A stretch of 64,000 nucleotides of DNA from Saccharothrix coeruleofusca (lineage in GTDB: Bacteria > Actinomycetota > Actinomycetes > Mycobacteriales > Pseudonocardiaceae). The notes under the pieces are model-generated. The model was given only the letters and a program-made list of their open reading frames with translations, was not told the DNA's origin and made no database searches. A program made the translations under genes and the position numbers. Shown here piece by piece: positions 24,198-33,886 of the stretch (position 1 is its first letter; each line of letters opens with the position of its first letter). The stretch spans positions 62,001 through 126,000 of the forward strand of contig NZ_BMRG01000020.1 in assembly GCF_014648515.1 (NCBI RefSeq), given 5' to 3'.

Positions 24198-26458
24198 ACC
24201 AGGTCGACACCGTCAAGAACGCCGAGGCCACGCCCGAGGTCGAGCAGCCCTACCGCGAGCTGGGCCTGAAGGACGACGAGTACGCCCGCATCCGGGAGAT
24301 CCTGGGCCGCAGGCCCACGGACGCCGAGCTGGCCATGTACTCGGTGATGTGGAGCGAGCACTGCTCCTACAAGTCGTCCAAGGTGCACCTGAAGTACTTC
24401 GGCGAGACCACCACCGACGAGATGCGCGAGAAGATGCTCGCGGGCATCGGTGAGAACGCGGGCGTGGTGGACATCGGCGACGGCTGGGCGGTCACCTTCA
24501 AGGTGGAGAGCCACAACCACCCGTCCTACGTCGAGCCCTACCAGGGCGCGGCGACCGGTGTCGGCGGCATCGTGCGCGACATCCTGGCGATGGGCGCGCG
24601 TCCGCTGGCCGTGATGGACCCGCTGCGGTTCGGCCCGGCCGACGCGCCGGACACCCGCCGGGTGCTGCCGGGCATCGTGGCCGGCGTCGGCGGCTACGGC
24701 AACTGCCTCGGCCTGCCCAACATCGGCGGCGAGGTCGTCTTCGACCCGTCCTACGCGGGCAACCCGCTGGTCAACGCCCTGTGCGTGGGCGCGATGCGGG
24801 TGGAGGACCTGCACCTGGCGCACGCCTCGGGCGCGGGCAACAAGGTCATCCTCTACGGCGCGCGCACCGGCTTGGACGGCATCGGCGGCGTGTCGGTGCT
24901 GGCCAGCGAGACCTTCGACGACAGCGCGGGCAAGCGCAAGAAGCTGCCCAGCGTGCAGGTGGGCGACCCGTTCACCGAGAAGGTGCTGATCGAGTGCTCG
25001 CTGGAGCTGTTCGGGTCCGGCCTCGTGGTGGGCATCCAGGACCTGGGCGGCGCGGGCCTGTCCTGCGCGACCAGCGAGCTGGCCAGCGCCGGTGACGGCG
25101 GCATGCGGGTGTGGCTGGACCGGGTGCCGCTGCGCGCCACCGGCATGACGCCCGCCGAGGTGCTCTCCAGCGAGTCGCAGGAGCGCATGTGCGCGGTGGT
25201 GCGGCCGGAGGACGTGGACGCCTTCATGGCGGTCTGCGCCAAGTGGGACGTCATCGCCACCGAGATCGGCGAGGTGACCGAGGGCGACCGGCTGGTCATC
25301 ACCTGGCACGACGAGGTCGTGGTGGACGTGCCGCCGCGCACCGTGGCGCACGAGGGTCCGGTCTACCAGCGGCCCGTCCAGCGGCCCGCCGACCAGGACC
25401 AGCTGCAGGCCAACACCCCGGACGCGCTGCCCCGGCCCGCCAGGGAAGAGCTGCTGGAGCTGGTCAAGACCATGGCCGCGTCGCCGAACCTGGCCTCGCG
25501 CCGCTGGGTCACCCAGCAGTACGACCGGTACGTGCGCGGCGGCACGGTGCTGGCGCAGCCGTCGGACTCGGGCATGATCCGGATCGACGAGTCGACCCAG
25601 CGCGGCGTGGCGCTGGCCACCGACTGCAACGGCCGCTACACCAGGCTGGACCCGTACGCGGGCGCGCAGCTGGCGCTGGCCGAGGCGTACCGGAACGTGG
25701 CCACCTCGGGCGCGACGCCGGTCGCGGTGACCAACTGCCTGAACTTCGGCTCGCCCGAGGACCCGGCGGTGATGTGGCAGTTCGAGCAGGCCGTGAAGGG
25801 CCTCGCGGACGGCTGCGCGGAGCTGGGCATCCCGGTCACCGGCGGCAACGTCAGCTTCTACAACCAGACCGGCTCGACGGCGATCCTGCCGACGCCGGTG
25901 GTGGGCGTGCTGGGCGTGATCGACGACGTGCGGCGGCGCATCCCGACCGGGATCGGCGCCGAGGCGGGCGAGACGCTGCTGCTGCTGGGCGAGACGCGCG
26001 AGGAGTTCGGCGGCTCGGAGTGGGCCCACCACGTGCACGGCCACCTGGGCGGGCTGCCGCCGAAGGTGGACCTGGCGCGGGAGAAGCTGCTGGGCGAGAT
26101 CCTGGTGGCGGGTTCGCGGGACGGGATGCTGTCCGCCGCGCACGACCTGTCCGAGGGCGGTCTGGCGCAGGCGCTGGTGGAGGCCTGCCTGATCGGCGAG
26201 ACCGGGGCGCGGGTCTTCCTGGAGGGCGACCTGTTCACCGAGCTGTTCAGCGAGTCCGCGGGCCGGGTGCTGGTGGCCGTGCCGCGCACCGAGGAGCTGC
26301 GGTTCACCGACATGTGCACCGCGCGCGGCCTGCCGTGGCGCAAGGTGGGCGTGGTGGACCCGGAGTCGAAGGCCCTGGAGATCCAGGGGCTGGGCGAGCT
26401 GGGCCTGGACGAGCTGCGCGCCGCCTGGGAGGGCACCCTCCCGGCCCTGTTCGACTGA
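24194..26458 (+). CDS. purL: FGAM synthase large subunit PurL (small type)
   Basis: A 754-residue ATP-dependent ligase subunit that converts FGAR to FGAM with ammonia from PurQ. Signatures include [11 protein letters not shown] near residue 53, K-V-E-S-H-N-H-P-S near 104, [12 protein letters not shown] and [10 protein letters not shown]. The length fits the small PurL that needs PurS and PurQ. GTG at 24194. Just past the stop, 15-bp segments resembling its last codons are repeated twice before the terminator. Confidence 0.94.
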   Translation: MNQVDTVKNAEATPEVEQPYRELGLKDDEYARIREILGRRPTDAELAMYSVMWSEHCSYKSSKVHLKYFGETTTDEMREKMLAGIGENAGVVDIGDGWAVTFKVESHNHPSYVEPYQGAATGVGGIVRDILAMGARPLAVMDPLRFGPADAPDTRRVLPGIVAGVGGYGNCLGLPNIGGEVVFDPSYAGNPLVNALCVGAMRVEDLHLAHASGAGNKVILYGARTGLDGIGGVSVLASETFDDSAGKRKKLPSVQVGDPFTEKVLIECSLELFGSGLVVGIQDLGGAGLSCATSELASAGDGGMRVWLDRVPLRATGMTPAEVLSSESQERMCAVVRPEDVDAFMAVCAKWDVIATEIGEVTEGDRLVITWHDEVVVDVPPRTVAHEGPVYQRPVQRPADQDQLQANTPDALPRPAREELLELVKTMAASPNLASRRWVTQQYDRYVRGGTVLAQPSDSGMIRIDESTQRGVALATDCNGRYTRLDPYAGAQLALAEAYRNVATSGATPVAVTNCLNFGSPEDPAVMWQFEQAVKGLADGCAELGIPVTGGNVSFYNQTGSTAILPTPVVGVLGVIDDVRRRIPTGIGAEAGETLLLLGETREEFGGSEWAHHVHGHLGGLPPKVDLAREKLLGEILVAGSRDGMLSAAHDLSEGGLAQALVEACLIGETGARVFLEGDLFTELFSESAGRVLVAVPRTEELRFTDMCTARGLPWRKVGVVDPESKALEIQGLGELGLDELRAAWEGTLPALFD

Positions 26459-26484
26459 CGCTGTTCGACTGACGCCGTCCGACT

Positions 26485-26536
26485 GACGGCAAAGGGGCTC
26501 CTCGGCGCGGATGCGCCGGGGAGCCCCTTCGCCGTC
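26485..26536. terminator. Strong bidirectional terminator between purL and GH25 gene
   Basis: GACGGC at 26485 pairs with GCCGTC ending at 26536, and inside it AAGGGGCTCC pairs with GGGAGCCCCTT, then CGGCGC with GCGCCG around a GGAT-type loop. The long stem lies between convergent genes and can end transcripts from both sides. Confidence 0.85.
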
Positions 26537-26539
26537 GGA

Positions 26540-27331
26540 TCAGCCGTTGGCCAGTGCCTGGAGCCGGTCGTAGGCCCCGTTGAACTCGTTCTGGTCGATG
26601 GGCGTGGACGAGTACTGCCAGATCGTGTAGACGCTCCACCCTCGGGGCAGCGTGCCGACGGTGGAGGCGTAGCGGGCGACCCACAGCGGGTTGGTGCTGC
26701 TGAAGTCGCCGTTGACGCACTGGTTCCACCAGGTGGTGGAGGTGTAGATGACCGGCCAGCGCCCGGTGCGCGCGTGGTAGGTGTCGCTGAACGCGAGTAT
26801 CCATCCGGTCATCGCCGACGCGGACAGGCCGTAGCAGGTGCTGCCGTACGGGTTGTACTCCACGTCCAGCGCGCCGGGCAGCGTCTTGCCGTCGCCGGAC
26901 CAGCCGCCGCCGTTGTCGACGAAGTAGTTGGCCTGGGCCGCGCCCCCGGAGCGGTCGGGCAGCGCGAAGTGGTAGGCGCCGCGGATCATGCCGATGTTGT
27001 AGGACCCGTTGTACTGCTGGGCGAAGTACGGGTTGGTGTAGCCGGTGCCCTCGGTGGCCTTGACGTAGGCGAACCGCTTGCCCGCGTGCCACTGGGCGGC
27101 CCAGTCGACGTTGCCCTGGTGGCCGCTGACGTCGATGCCGTAGACCGCGGCCTGGGCGTCGGGGTCGGTGTCGATGGCGATGCGCTGGTCGCCGTGCCCC
27201 TCGTGCTTGGCGATCTGCGAGCCCATCGGGTGGTCCTCTTCGAGGCCCGCGTGGGCCGGGACGACCGCGGTGAGCAGGGCGGTGGTGGTGGTCGCGACCA
27301 CCAGGGCGGCGCAGCGAAAGAGCGTTCTCAT
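26540..27331 (-). CDS. Secreted GH25 lysozyme (N-acetylmuramidase)
   Basis: A 263-residue secreted muramidase. The signal peptide is residues 1-28 (ending P-A-H-A). The GH25 barrel opens with Y-G-I-D-V-S-G-H-Q-G (Asp67) and carries L-D-V-E-Y-N-P (Asp156, Glu158) and a late W-Q-Y strand. It cleaves the beta-1,4 bond between MurNAc and GlcNAc, as in Streptomyces lysozymes of the cellosyl type. ATG at 27331. A C-terminal cell-wall binding domain is absent. It stands alone between two terminators. Confidence 0.9.
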   Translation of the reverse strand: MRTLFRCAALVVATTTTALLTAVVPAHAGLEEDHPMGSQIAKHEGHGDQRIAIDTDPDAQAAVYGIDVSGHQGNVDWAAQWHAGKRFAYVKATEGTGYTNPYFAQQYNGSYNIGMIRGAYHFALPDRSGGAAQANYFVDNGGGWSGDGKTLPGALDVEYNPYGSTCYGLSASAMTGWILAFSDTYHARTGRWPVIYTSTTWWNQCVNGDFSSTNPLWVARYASTVGTLPRGWSVYTIWQYSSTPIDQNEFNGAYDRLQALANG

Positions 27332-27699
27332 CGTGCGACTCCTCGGGTCGAGCCAGTGCAGGGGGGTGACTCGAGGCAGCAGTGTGCTGCATTCCTAACG
27401 AGATGGCCAGGGTTCGTGTTAATTGGTCACGAGGACGGAGCAATGGCGACCGGGCACGGGTGGCCATCGAGCAGGTGAAGTCCCCCTTGGTGGCCGCGCA
27501 CGCGACGAGGGGGTGGGCCGCGACACGGCCCACCCCCTCGTGGTCGGGAGTGCCGGACCTCGCGCAGCGGCCCGCCCGTGCGGGCGGACCGCGAACGCGG
27601 ACGGGTGTGCGAGGTCATCGACTCCCCGTTCGGTCGGCGGCGCTGGTACTCCCGGTCTAGAGCGTCCGGTCTTTCCGCCGCCGCCGCATCCGGGGGGCG
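27332..27699. other. Intergenic region with terminator, no gene seen
   Basis: The 368-bp gap between the GH25 gene (start 27331) and the aldo/keto reductase (stop 27700), both on the minus strand, must hold the GH25 promoter on its left side. The only clear structures are the perfect hairpin at 27505-27541 and a shorter CCCGCCCGTGCGGGCGG palindrome near 27571-27587. No coding frame with family-like content is visible. Confidence 0.5.
27505..27541. terminator. Perfect 16-bp hairpin terminator
   Basis: ACGAGGGGGTGGGCCG pairs without mismatch with its complement across a 5-nt loop (CGACA). It lies downstream of the minus-strand aldo/keto reductase gene, which it probably terminates. Confidence 0.8.
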
Positions 27700-28548
27700 T
27701 CACCCGTCCAGGCGGTCCAGCTCTTCCTTGGTCAACTCCACCTCGGCCGCCGAGGCGGAGTCGGTGATGCTCGCGGCCCGCGAAGCGCCGGGGATCGGCA
27801 CGACCTGCGGGGCCTTGGCGAGCATCCACGCCAGGCAGACCCGCTGCGGGCTGATCCCGCGCTCCCGGCCCACCTCGGCGAACGCGGTGAACCGCGAGCC
27901 CAGCTCGCCCGCCGCGCCCATGCCGCCCAGCGGGCTCCACGGCAGGAACGCGATGTCCAGCTCGGCGCACAGCTCCAGCTCCGGCTCGCTGGAGCGGAAG
28001 GCCGGGGAGAACTGGTTCTGCACCGAGGCCAGGCGCCCGCCGAGCACCTCGTTGGCCTCCCTGATCTGCGCGGGGTCGAAGTTGGACACGCCCGCCAGCT
28101 TGATCTTGCCCTCGTCCAGCAGCTCGGCCAGCGCGCCGACGGACTCGGCGATCGGCACGTCCGGGTCGGGCCGGTGGAACTGGTAGAGGTCGATGGCCTC
28201 CACCCCCAGCCTGCGCAGCGACGCCTCGCACGCCGACTTCAGGTAGTCGGGGCGGCCGTTGAGGCCCCAGCCGCCGCCGGGGGTGCGGGTGTGGCCGCCC
28301 TTGGTGGCGACCATGACCCGCGCGTCCAGCCCGCGCAGCGCCTCGGCGACCAGCTCCTCGTTGTGCCCGAAGTCCCGGTCGTCGGCCGAGTAGGCGTCGG
28401 CGGTGTCGATCAGGGTGACGCCCGCCTCCACCGCCGCCCGGATGGTGCCGATCGACTGCTCGCGGTCGGGGCGTCCGTCCAGCGACATCGGCATCGCGCC
28501 CAGGCCGATGGCGCTGACCTCGACTCCTCCGATTCGGCGAGTCCGCAT
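27700..28548 (-). CDS. Aldo/keto reductase
   Basis: A 282-residue NADPH-dependent reductase with the catalytic tetrad visible: Asp48, Tyr53 (D-T-A-D-A-Y), Lys83 (A-T-K-G-G) and His126 (Y-Q-F-H-R-P-D). The C-terminal cofactor segment is I-P-G-A-S-R-A-A-S-I. ATG at 28548 has GGAGG 9 nt upstream. Substrate unknown. It lies 68 nt downstream of the pentapeptide-repeat gene and may be transcribed with it. Confidence 0.9.
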   Translation of the reverse strand: MRTRRIGGVEVSAIGLGAMPMSLDGRPDREQSIGTIRAAVEAGVTLIDTADAYSADDRDFGHNEELVAEALRGLDARVMVATKGGHTRTPGGGWGLNGRPDYLKSACEASLRRLGVEAIDLYQFHRPDPDVPIAESVGALAELLDEGKIKLAGVSNFDPAQIREANEVLGGRLASVQNQFSPAFRSSEPELELCAELDIAFLPWSPLGGMGAAGELGSRFTAFAEVGRERGISPQRVCLAWMLAKAPQVVPIPGASRAASITDSASAAEVELTKEELDRLDG

Positions 28549-28616
28549 GTGTGGTTACCTCCGTTGGTAGTGCCGTGGGCTCCAGCCTCCGCTCGCCCCA
28601 CCGCGCTGTCCAACGC

Positions 28617-29525
28617 TCAGCGTGTGATCAGCGCCCACCCCGTCCTCGGCCCCTTCACGTTCGTCTCCGGCAGCACCGCCAGCTCCCCGACCCGGCGCTC
28701 CGGCGGGGTGGTGTTGAGGTCGAGGAACGCGCCCACCTCGGCCCCGCTGAAGTCGACCTCGTGGTGGAACTCCGCGCTCTCGAAGGAGATCCCGCCGGTG
28801 AACCTCCCCTCGCGCAGGGCCACCCGGCCGTGGAACCGCGCGCCGGTGAACAGCGCGGGCTTGGACAGGTCGACCTCGGCGAACGCGGTGATGCCGTAGA
28901 ACCGGGTGCGCCGGGCGACCAGCCTGCCCACCCGGCGGCCCTCCAGGCGCAGGTACTCCACGCTCGCGCCGGTCAGGTCCAGGTGGTAGCGGTTGGGGTC
29001 GGGGTCGCGGCCCCACGGCAGCAGGTCGGAGATCAGCCGCTGCGCGGTCAGCCGCACCTGGCGCTCGCGGTCCTCCTCCCCGACGTGCTCCCCGTCCGAC
29101 CGCGCGGGGTCGGCGGCCTCCTTCGCGTAGCTCGGGTGCGAGAACGGTCGGCGCAGGTAGGCGCACAGCACGTCGAGCACGGTCTGCTTGTAGCGCGGGG
29201 TGGTGCGGGCCAGGCTGGCCAGCGCGTGCAGCGCGCCGACCCGAACCTGGTCGGCCTCGTCGCCCAGCAGCTCCACGGCGCGCGCGAACCGCTCGTCGGC
29301 GACCTTGTCGCTCTCCAGCTCGTGCCGGGCCTCCTCGGTGCGGCGGCGGCGGTCGTTGAGCCACAGCGCGTACAGCGCCACCACCGAGCCCCCGGCCAGC
29401 CCGCCGGTCTTGACCGCCTCGGCCTTGGACAGCTTCGGCTCCACCAGCAGCAGCACCGCCGTGGTCGCCGCGGTCACCAGCACCGCGGCGAGCACGCTGA
29501 CCGCCAGCAGCCACCGTCCCCGCAC
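28617..29525 (-). CDS. Membrane pentapeptide-repeat protein 1
   Basis: A 302-residue protein with a TM helix at about residues 6-28, a conserved juxtamembrane segment G-G-S-V-V-A-L-Y-A-L-W-L-N-D-R-R-R-R, a helical middle (A-R-A-V-E-L-L-G-D-E-A-D-Q-V-R-V-G-A-L-H-A-L) and a C-terminal run of A(D/N)LXX-like pentapeptide repeats forming a right-handed beta helix (V-D-L-S-K, A-R-F-H-G, G-R-F-T-G, A-E-F-H-H, V-D-F-S-G). GTG at 29525 has GAGGAGC upstream, 1 nt after the stop of its paralogue. Function unknown. Confidence 0.8.
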   Translation of the reverse strand: MRGRWLLAVSVLAAVLVTAATTAVLLLVEPKLSKAEAVKTGGLAGGSVVALYALWLNDRRRRTEEARHELESDKVADERFARAVELLGDEADQVRVGALHALASLARTTPRYKQTVLDVLCAYLRRPFSHPSYAKEAADPARSDGEHVGEEDRERQVRLTAQRLISDLLPWGRDPDPNRYHLDLTGASVEYLRLEGRRVGRLVARRTRFYGITAFAEVDLSKPALFTGARFHGRVALREGRFTGGISFESAEFHHEVDFSGAEVGAFLDLNTTPPERRVGELAVLPETNVKGPRTGWALITR

Positions 29526-29526
29526 G

Positions 29527-30651
29527 TCAGCTCCTCACCAGGCCGGTGCCGTCGTCGCGCCGGTCGACCACCCAGCCCTCGGGCAGCAGGTTCTCCTCGT
29601 CGGTCGCCACGTACATGGCGTGGGTGCGGGCGATGGTGGGCGTGGCGGGCCGCAGGTCGACACCCCCGAGGAAGCGGGCCTCGCTGAAATCGATCGGCTG
29701 GGTGAAAACGCAGTTCTCGAACGTGGTGGCCTCCCGGAACTCCACGCCCGCGAACTTGTGCGGGCCGAGGAAGCGGGTCCGGGAGAAGTCCGCGCGCCTG
29801 CGGCAGCGGAACCGGCTGAACCACGCCTTGCCGTGGAACACCGCGTCGTGCAGGTGGATCTTGCCGTGGCTGTAGGCGTCGGTGAACCACGCGCCGCCGC
29901 GCACCACGACGTGGTGGAACGAGTTCGACTCGTGCAGCCGCGCCGCGCGCAGCACCAGGTTGCCGACCTGCCGGTGGGACAGGTCGAAGAAGCTCAGGTA
30001 AGCCCTGGTCAGGTCCAGGTTGTAGACGGGGGCGTCGGCCTGGTCGGCGCGCGGCAGCAGGTCGGCGACCAGCCGCTGGGCGGTCAGCCGGACCTCCAGC
30101 TCCCGCTCGTCCACCCGCTCGTCCACCGGGGCCGGGCCGTCCTCGCCGGACGGCCCGAACGGCCGCCGCAGGTAGGCGCACAGCACGTCGAGCACGGTCT
30201 GCGCGTACTCCTCGCGCGACCGCGCCAGGCCCGCCAGCGCGTGCATCGCGCCCACCCGGACCTGTTCCGCCTCGTGCCCCAGCAGTTCCACCGAACGGGC
30301 GAATCTCTCGTGGGCCACCCGCGACCGGTCGTGCTCCGCCCGCGCGTCCTCCAACTGCTGCCGCTTGACCTCGATGTCCTGCCGCGCCTCGTCGGTGCGC
30401 CGCCGCCGGTCGTTGAGCCACAGCGCGTACAGCGCCACCACCGAGCCGCCCGCCAGACCGCCGGTCTTGATGGCCTCGTTCTTCGTGGTGCCGGGGTCCA
30501 GGACGAACAACCAGCCCGCCACCAGCACGAACGCCCCCACCGACCCCACCAGGGCGGGCAGCAGTAGGCTCTGCCCGCGCCGCTGTTGCACCACCAGCAG
30601 CGCGAACGCCGCCGCTACCACCACCGCGCCCACGATCCACAGGTAGTCCAC
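29527..30651 (-). CDS. Membrane pentapeptide-repeat protein 2
   Basis: A 374-residue paralogue of the product of 28617-29525. Two TM helices (about residues 4-22 and 35-56) precede the same G-G-S-V-V-A-L-Y-A-L-W-L-N-D-R-R-R-R segment, a coiled-coil-like charged stretch, the same L-D-V-L-C-A-Y-L-R-R-P-F block, and C-terminal pentapeptide repeats (A-R-F-L-G, V-E-F-R-E, A-T-F-E-N type). GTG at 30651 is preferred over a far upstream ATG because the upstream frame is Arg/Cys-rich and overlaps the divergent promoter. A tandem duplication formed this pair. Confidence 0.8.
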   Translation of the reverse strand: MDYLWIVGAVVVAAAFALLVVQQRRGQSLLLPALVGSVGAFVLVAGWLFVLDPGTTKNEAIKTGGLAGGSVVALYALWLNDRRRRTDEARQDIEVKRQQLEDARAEHDRSRVAHERFARSVELLGHEAEQVRVGAMHALAGLARSREEYAQTVLDVLCAYLRRPFGPSGEDGPAPVDERVDERELEVRLTAQRLVADLLPRADQADAPVYNLDLTRAYLSFFDLSHRQVGNLVLRAARLHESNSFHHVVVRGGAWFTDAYSHGKIHLHDAVFHGKAWFSRFRCRRRADFSRTRFLGPHKFAGVEFREATTFENCVFTQPIDFSEARFLGGVDLRPATPTIARTHAMYVATDEENLLPEGWVVDRRDDGTGLVRS

Positions 30652-30784
30652 AAGGGCGGCATTCTTCCGGGTGCACGACGCGGCGGTCACCGAAACGCAC
30701 CTGGTAGCAACACAGCGGTGTGCTAACTCACCGGGTTGGCCCATGATGTGTGGGTCACGCGACCGCGCGAGTCGGGAGAGCCAA

Positions 30785-31600
30785 GTGGACGAGCGGCCGA
30801 ACTGGGCACCGGGCGACATCGACCTGGAGCGTCCGAGCATCGCGCGGGTCTACGACTACTGGCTCGGCGGGGCGCACAACTTCGCGGCCGACCGCGCGGT
30901 AGCCAACAAGGTCCTCGCGGACGCGCCGATCGTGCGCGACGTGGTGCTCAACCACCGCGCTTTCCTGCGCCGCGCGGTGCGCTACCTGCTCGGCCAGGGC
31001 GTGCGGCAGTTCCTCGACCTGGGCTCGGGCATCCCGACCGTGGGCAACGTGCACGAGATCGCCCAGTCGGTGGACCCGGCCGCGCGCGTGGTCTACGTCG
31101 ACGTCGACGCCGTGGCGGTCGCCCACAGCCGCGCCATCCTCGCCGGGAACCCGCTGGTCAACGTGCTGCAGACGGACGTGCGCGACGTGCCGTCGGTGCT
31201 CAAGTCGCCCGAGGTGGCCGAGCTGCTCGACTTCGACCGGCCGGTGGGCGTGCTGATGGTCGCCCTGCTGCACTTCATGCCCGACGATCAGGACCCGCAC
31301 GGCATGGTCGCCGCCTACCGCGACGCCGTGCCACCGGGCAGCTACCTGGCCATGTCGCACGCGGGCTACGAGGAGGGCGAGTGGGACCCGGCCTGGGACG
31401 AGGCCCGCGGCGAGTACGACCGCGGCGTCACCCGGCTGGCCTACCGCACGCGGCACGAGGTGGAGGCGCTGTTCGACGGCTTCGAGCTGGTCGAGCCGGG
31501 GGTGGCCCGGCTGCCGCTGTGGCGGCCGGACTCGCCCGACGACCTCGACGACAACGCCGCCCACTTCCTGGGCTTCGGCGGCGTGGGGCGGAAGTCCTGA
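30785..31600 (+). CDS. SAM-dependent methyltransferase (PF04672/DUF574 family)
   Basis: A 271-residue actinobacterial methyltransferase. It opens with P-S-I-A-R-V-Y-D-Y-W-L-G-G-A-H-N-F-A-A-D-R, has the SAM motif F-L-D-L-G-S-G-I-P-T and V-Y-V-D-V-D near residue 103, and P-V-G-V-L-M-V-A-L-L-H-F later. This family is expanded in filamentous actinomycetes and its substrates are mostly unknown. GTG at 30785 has GGGAGAG upstream. Divergent from the pentapeptide-repeat operon. Confidence 0.88.
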   Translation: MDERPNWAPGDIDLERPSIARVYDYWLGGAHNFAADRAVANKVLADAPIVRDVVLNHRAFLRRAVRYLLGQGVRQFLDLGSGIPTVGNVHEIAQSVDPAARVVYVDVDAVAVAHSRAILAGNPLVNVLQTDVRDVPSVLKSPEVAELLDFDRPVGVLMVALLHFMPDDQDPHGMVAAYRDAVPPGSYLAMSHAGYEEGEWDPAWDEARGEYDRGVTRLAYRTRHEVEALFDGFELVEPGVARLPLWRPDSPDDLDDNAAHFLGFGGVGRKS

Positions 31601-31661
31601 TGGTCGACTGCGCGCGGCGACCGGTCGTATCCTCTCGGTTCGTGGCGGTAGGCCGGCGGAC

Positions 31662-33818
31662 ATGACGGAACAGGTTGACCACCGGGTGGCGGCAGGACGA
31701 TCGAACTTCGACCCGACCCTGCTGGCCGGGGCGGAGTCCTTCGCGCGCACGTGGGCCACGGCCGTCATCGGCAGCAGCTACGTCCCGATGACCAGGGCGG
31801 AAGTCGCCGAGCACCTGCGGGCGCTGACCGAGGTGCTGGTGCGGGCGCTGCACGCCAACCCGTTCCGCACCGCCCCCGGCTACGAGATCGGCGCCCGCCT
31901 GGTGGAGGCGCACTTCACCGGCACCGACACGCTGGGCCGCACCGTGCAGCTGCTGGGCGACGACCTGCTGGCCGCGCTGGGCATCCCCGCCGACGAGCTG
32001 ATGCGCTCCCGGCTGGCCGCGTTGCAGGGCGCGCTGTCCGCCGGCTACGCGCGGGCGCTGCGCGAGCGCACGCTGGCCGAGCAGGAGGCCATCCGGGCGG
32101 CCGTGCTGGACGCCCGCGACCAGGCCGAGGCGGCGCTGCGGGCCAGCGAGGCGCGGTTCCGGGCGATGTTCACCGAGGCCGCGATCGGCATCGGCATCGC
32201 CGACATCGAGGGCCGCATCCTGGACGTGAACCAGGCGTTGCAGGACATGCTCGGGTTCAGCGTCGAGGAGATGCGCCAGTACAACATCCGCGACCTGATG
32301 CACCCGGAGGACGGCGGCGCGGCCTGGCGGCTCTACGACCAGCTCACCGCAGGCGAGTGCGACCACTACCGGGCGGAGAAGCGGTTCCGCCGGGCCGACG
32401 GCGAGCAGGTGTGGACGCACCTGACGCTGTCGCTGGTGCGCGACGACCACGGCGAGCCGCAGTACCAGGTGGCGATGATCGAGGACGTCACCGACCGGCA
32501 CCTGCTGCAGAACCGGCTGCGCTACCAGGCGCTGCACGACCCGCTGACCGGCCTGCCCAACCGGGCGCTGTTCCTGGAGCGGCTCGGCCGGGTGTTCAAC
32601 AACAAGCAGCGCCGCCGGGCGGGCCTGTGCTACCTGGACCTGGACGGGTTCAAGGTGATCAACGACAGCCTCGGCCACGACACCGGCGACCAGCTGCTGG
32701 TGGAGGTGGGCCGCAGGCTGGACCACTCGGTCTCCGGCGAGGGCAAGCTGGTCGCGCGCATGGGCGGCGACGAGTTCGTGATCCTGGTGGAGGGCTCGTC
32801 GGGCACCCGCGACATCGTGGAGGTCGCCGACCGGGTGCTGCGCGAGCTGGAGTCGCCGATCCGCATCGGCGGGCACGAGCTGACCGTGTCGGCGTCGATC
32901 GGCATCGTGGAGCGGGAGCTGTCCGGCACCACGGCGGCGGACCTGATGCGCGACGCGGACATCACGCTGTACTGGGCCAAGGCGGACGGCAAGTCCCGCT
33001 GGGCGCTGTACAACCCGGAGCGCAACGCCAAGGAGGTCGCCCGCTTCACGCTGTCCGCGACCATGCCCGCGGCGCTGGAGCGCGACGAGTTCTACGTGGA
33101 CTACCAGCCGCTGGTGCGGCTGGAGGACGCCACCGTGGTCGGCGTCGAGGCGCTGGTGCGCTGGCAGCACCCGGAGTTCGGCAGGCTCGCCCCGGACCGG
33201 TTCATCGAGCTGGCCGAGGAGACCGGGCTGATCGTGCCGCTGGGCCGGTGGGTGCTGCGCCGGGCCTGCGAGCAGGGGCGGCGCTGGCTGGACGAGTTCG
33301 GCGACGCCGCGCCGTTCGTCAGCGTGAACCTGGCCGTGCGGCAGTCCCGCGACCCGGAGCTGGTGCGCGACGTCAAGCGCATCCTCGACGAGTCCGGCCT
33401 GCCCCCGCACCACCTGCAGCTGGAGCTGACCGAGAGCGCCATCATGGGCACCGCCGACGAGCCGCTGGAGGCGCTGCGGGCGCTGTCGGAGATGGGCGTG
33501 CGCATCGCCATCGACGACTTCGGCACCGGCTACTCGAACCTGGCCTACCTCAAGCACCTGCCGGTGCACGAGCTGAAGATCGCGGGCTCGTTCATGGAGG
33601 GCCTGCGCGCGGCGGACGAGGAGGACCCGGTGGACGCGCAGATCGTGTCCACCCTGGTCCAGCTCGCCCACGCGCTGCGGCTGGGCGTCACCGCCGAGGG
33701 CGTGGAGACCCCGGCGCAGGCCAAGCGCCTGCACCGGATCGGCTGCGACACCGGTCAGGGCTGGTTCTTCGCCAAGCCCATGAAGCCCCACGAGATCGAC
33801 GAGCTCCTCCGCTCCTGA
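31662..33818 (+). CDS. PAS-GGDEF-EAL cyclic-di-GMP turnover protein
   Basis: A 718-residue cytoplasmic protein: an N-terminal helical region (1-150), a PAS domain (about 157-280), GGDEF (about 285-445, G-G-D-E-F at 368-372) and EAL (about 460-715, Glu496 of E-A-L, Asn556, Glu591, Asp618-Asp619, Lys639, Glu679). Both catalytic motifs are intact, so it could make and break c-di-GMP. An inhibitory RxxD site before G-G-D-E-F is absent. Lys639 is followed by I-A where most EAL proteins have I-D. No TM segment. Similar proteins in Streptomyces affect development. Confidence 0.93.
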   Translation: MTEQVDHRVAAGRSNFDPTLLAGAESFARTWATAVIGSSYVPMTRAEVAEHLRALTEVLVRALHANPFRTAPGYEIGARLVEAHFTGTDTLGRTVQLLGDDLLAALGIPADELMRSRLAALQGALSAGYARALRERTLAEQEAIRAAVLDARDQAEAALRASEARFRAMFTEAAIGIGIADIEGRILDVNQALQDMLGFSVEEMRQYNIRDLMHPEDGGAAWRLYDQLTAGECDHYRAEKRFRRADGEQVWTHLTLSLVRDDHGEPQYQVAMIEDVTDRHLLQNRLRYQALHDPLTGLPNRALFLERLGRVFNNKQRRRAGLCYLDLDGFKVINDSLGHDTGDQLLVEVGRRLDHSVSGEGKLVARMGGDEFVILVEGSSGTRDIVEVADRVLRELESPIRIGGHELTVSASIGIVERELSGTTAADLMRDADITLYWAKADGKSRWALYNPERNAKEVARFTLSATMPAALERDEFYVDYQPLVRLEDATVVGVEALVRWQHPEFGRLAPDRFIELAEETGLIVPLGRWVLRRACEQGRRWLDEFGDAAPFVSVNLAVRQSRDPELVRDVKRILDESGLPPHHLQLELTESAIMGTADEPLEALRALSEMGVRIAIDDFGTGYSNLAYLKHLPVHELKIAGSFMEGLRAADEEDPVDAQIVSTLVQLAHALRLGVTAEGVETPAQAKRLHRIGCDTGQGWFFAKPMKPHEIDELLRS

Positions 33819-33821
33819 CGC

Positions 33822-33869
33822 GGGCGAGTACCACCCGGCCCGCTCGCGCGGGCCGGTAACTACCACCCG
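33822..33869 (+). repeat. Intergenic paired 16-bp repeat, copy C
   Basis: GGGCGAGTACCACCCG (33822-33837) and CGGTAACTACCACCCG (33854-33869) start 32 bp apart, between the convergent GGDEF-EAL and debranching-enzyme genes. No terminal inverted repeats of the longer element are recognisable here. The 68-bp gap is almost filled by it. Confidence 0.75.
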
Positions 33870-33886
33870 ACGCCGCCGGGCGCGGC

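Noticed and set aside
24020-26143. 707-codon minus-strand frame antisense to purL
   Set aside because: purL is unmistakable on the plus strand; the antisense product is His/Arg/Val repeats without domains.
27423-27767. Plus-strand frame in the GH25-reductase gap
   Set aside because: It runs through the terminator hairpin and into the antisense of the reductase gene, with no ribosome site or family content.
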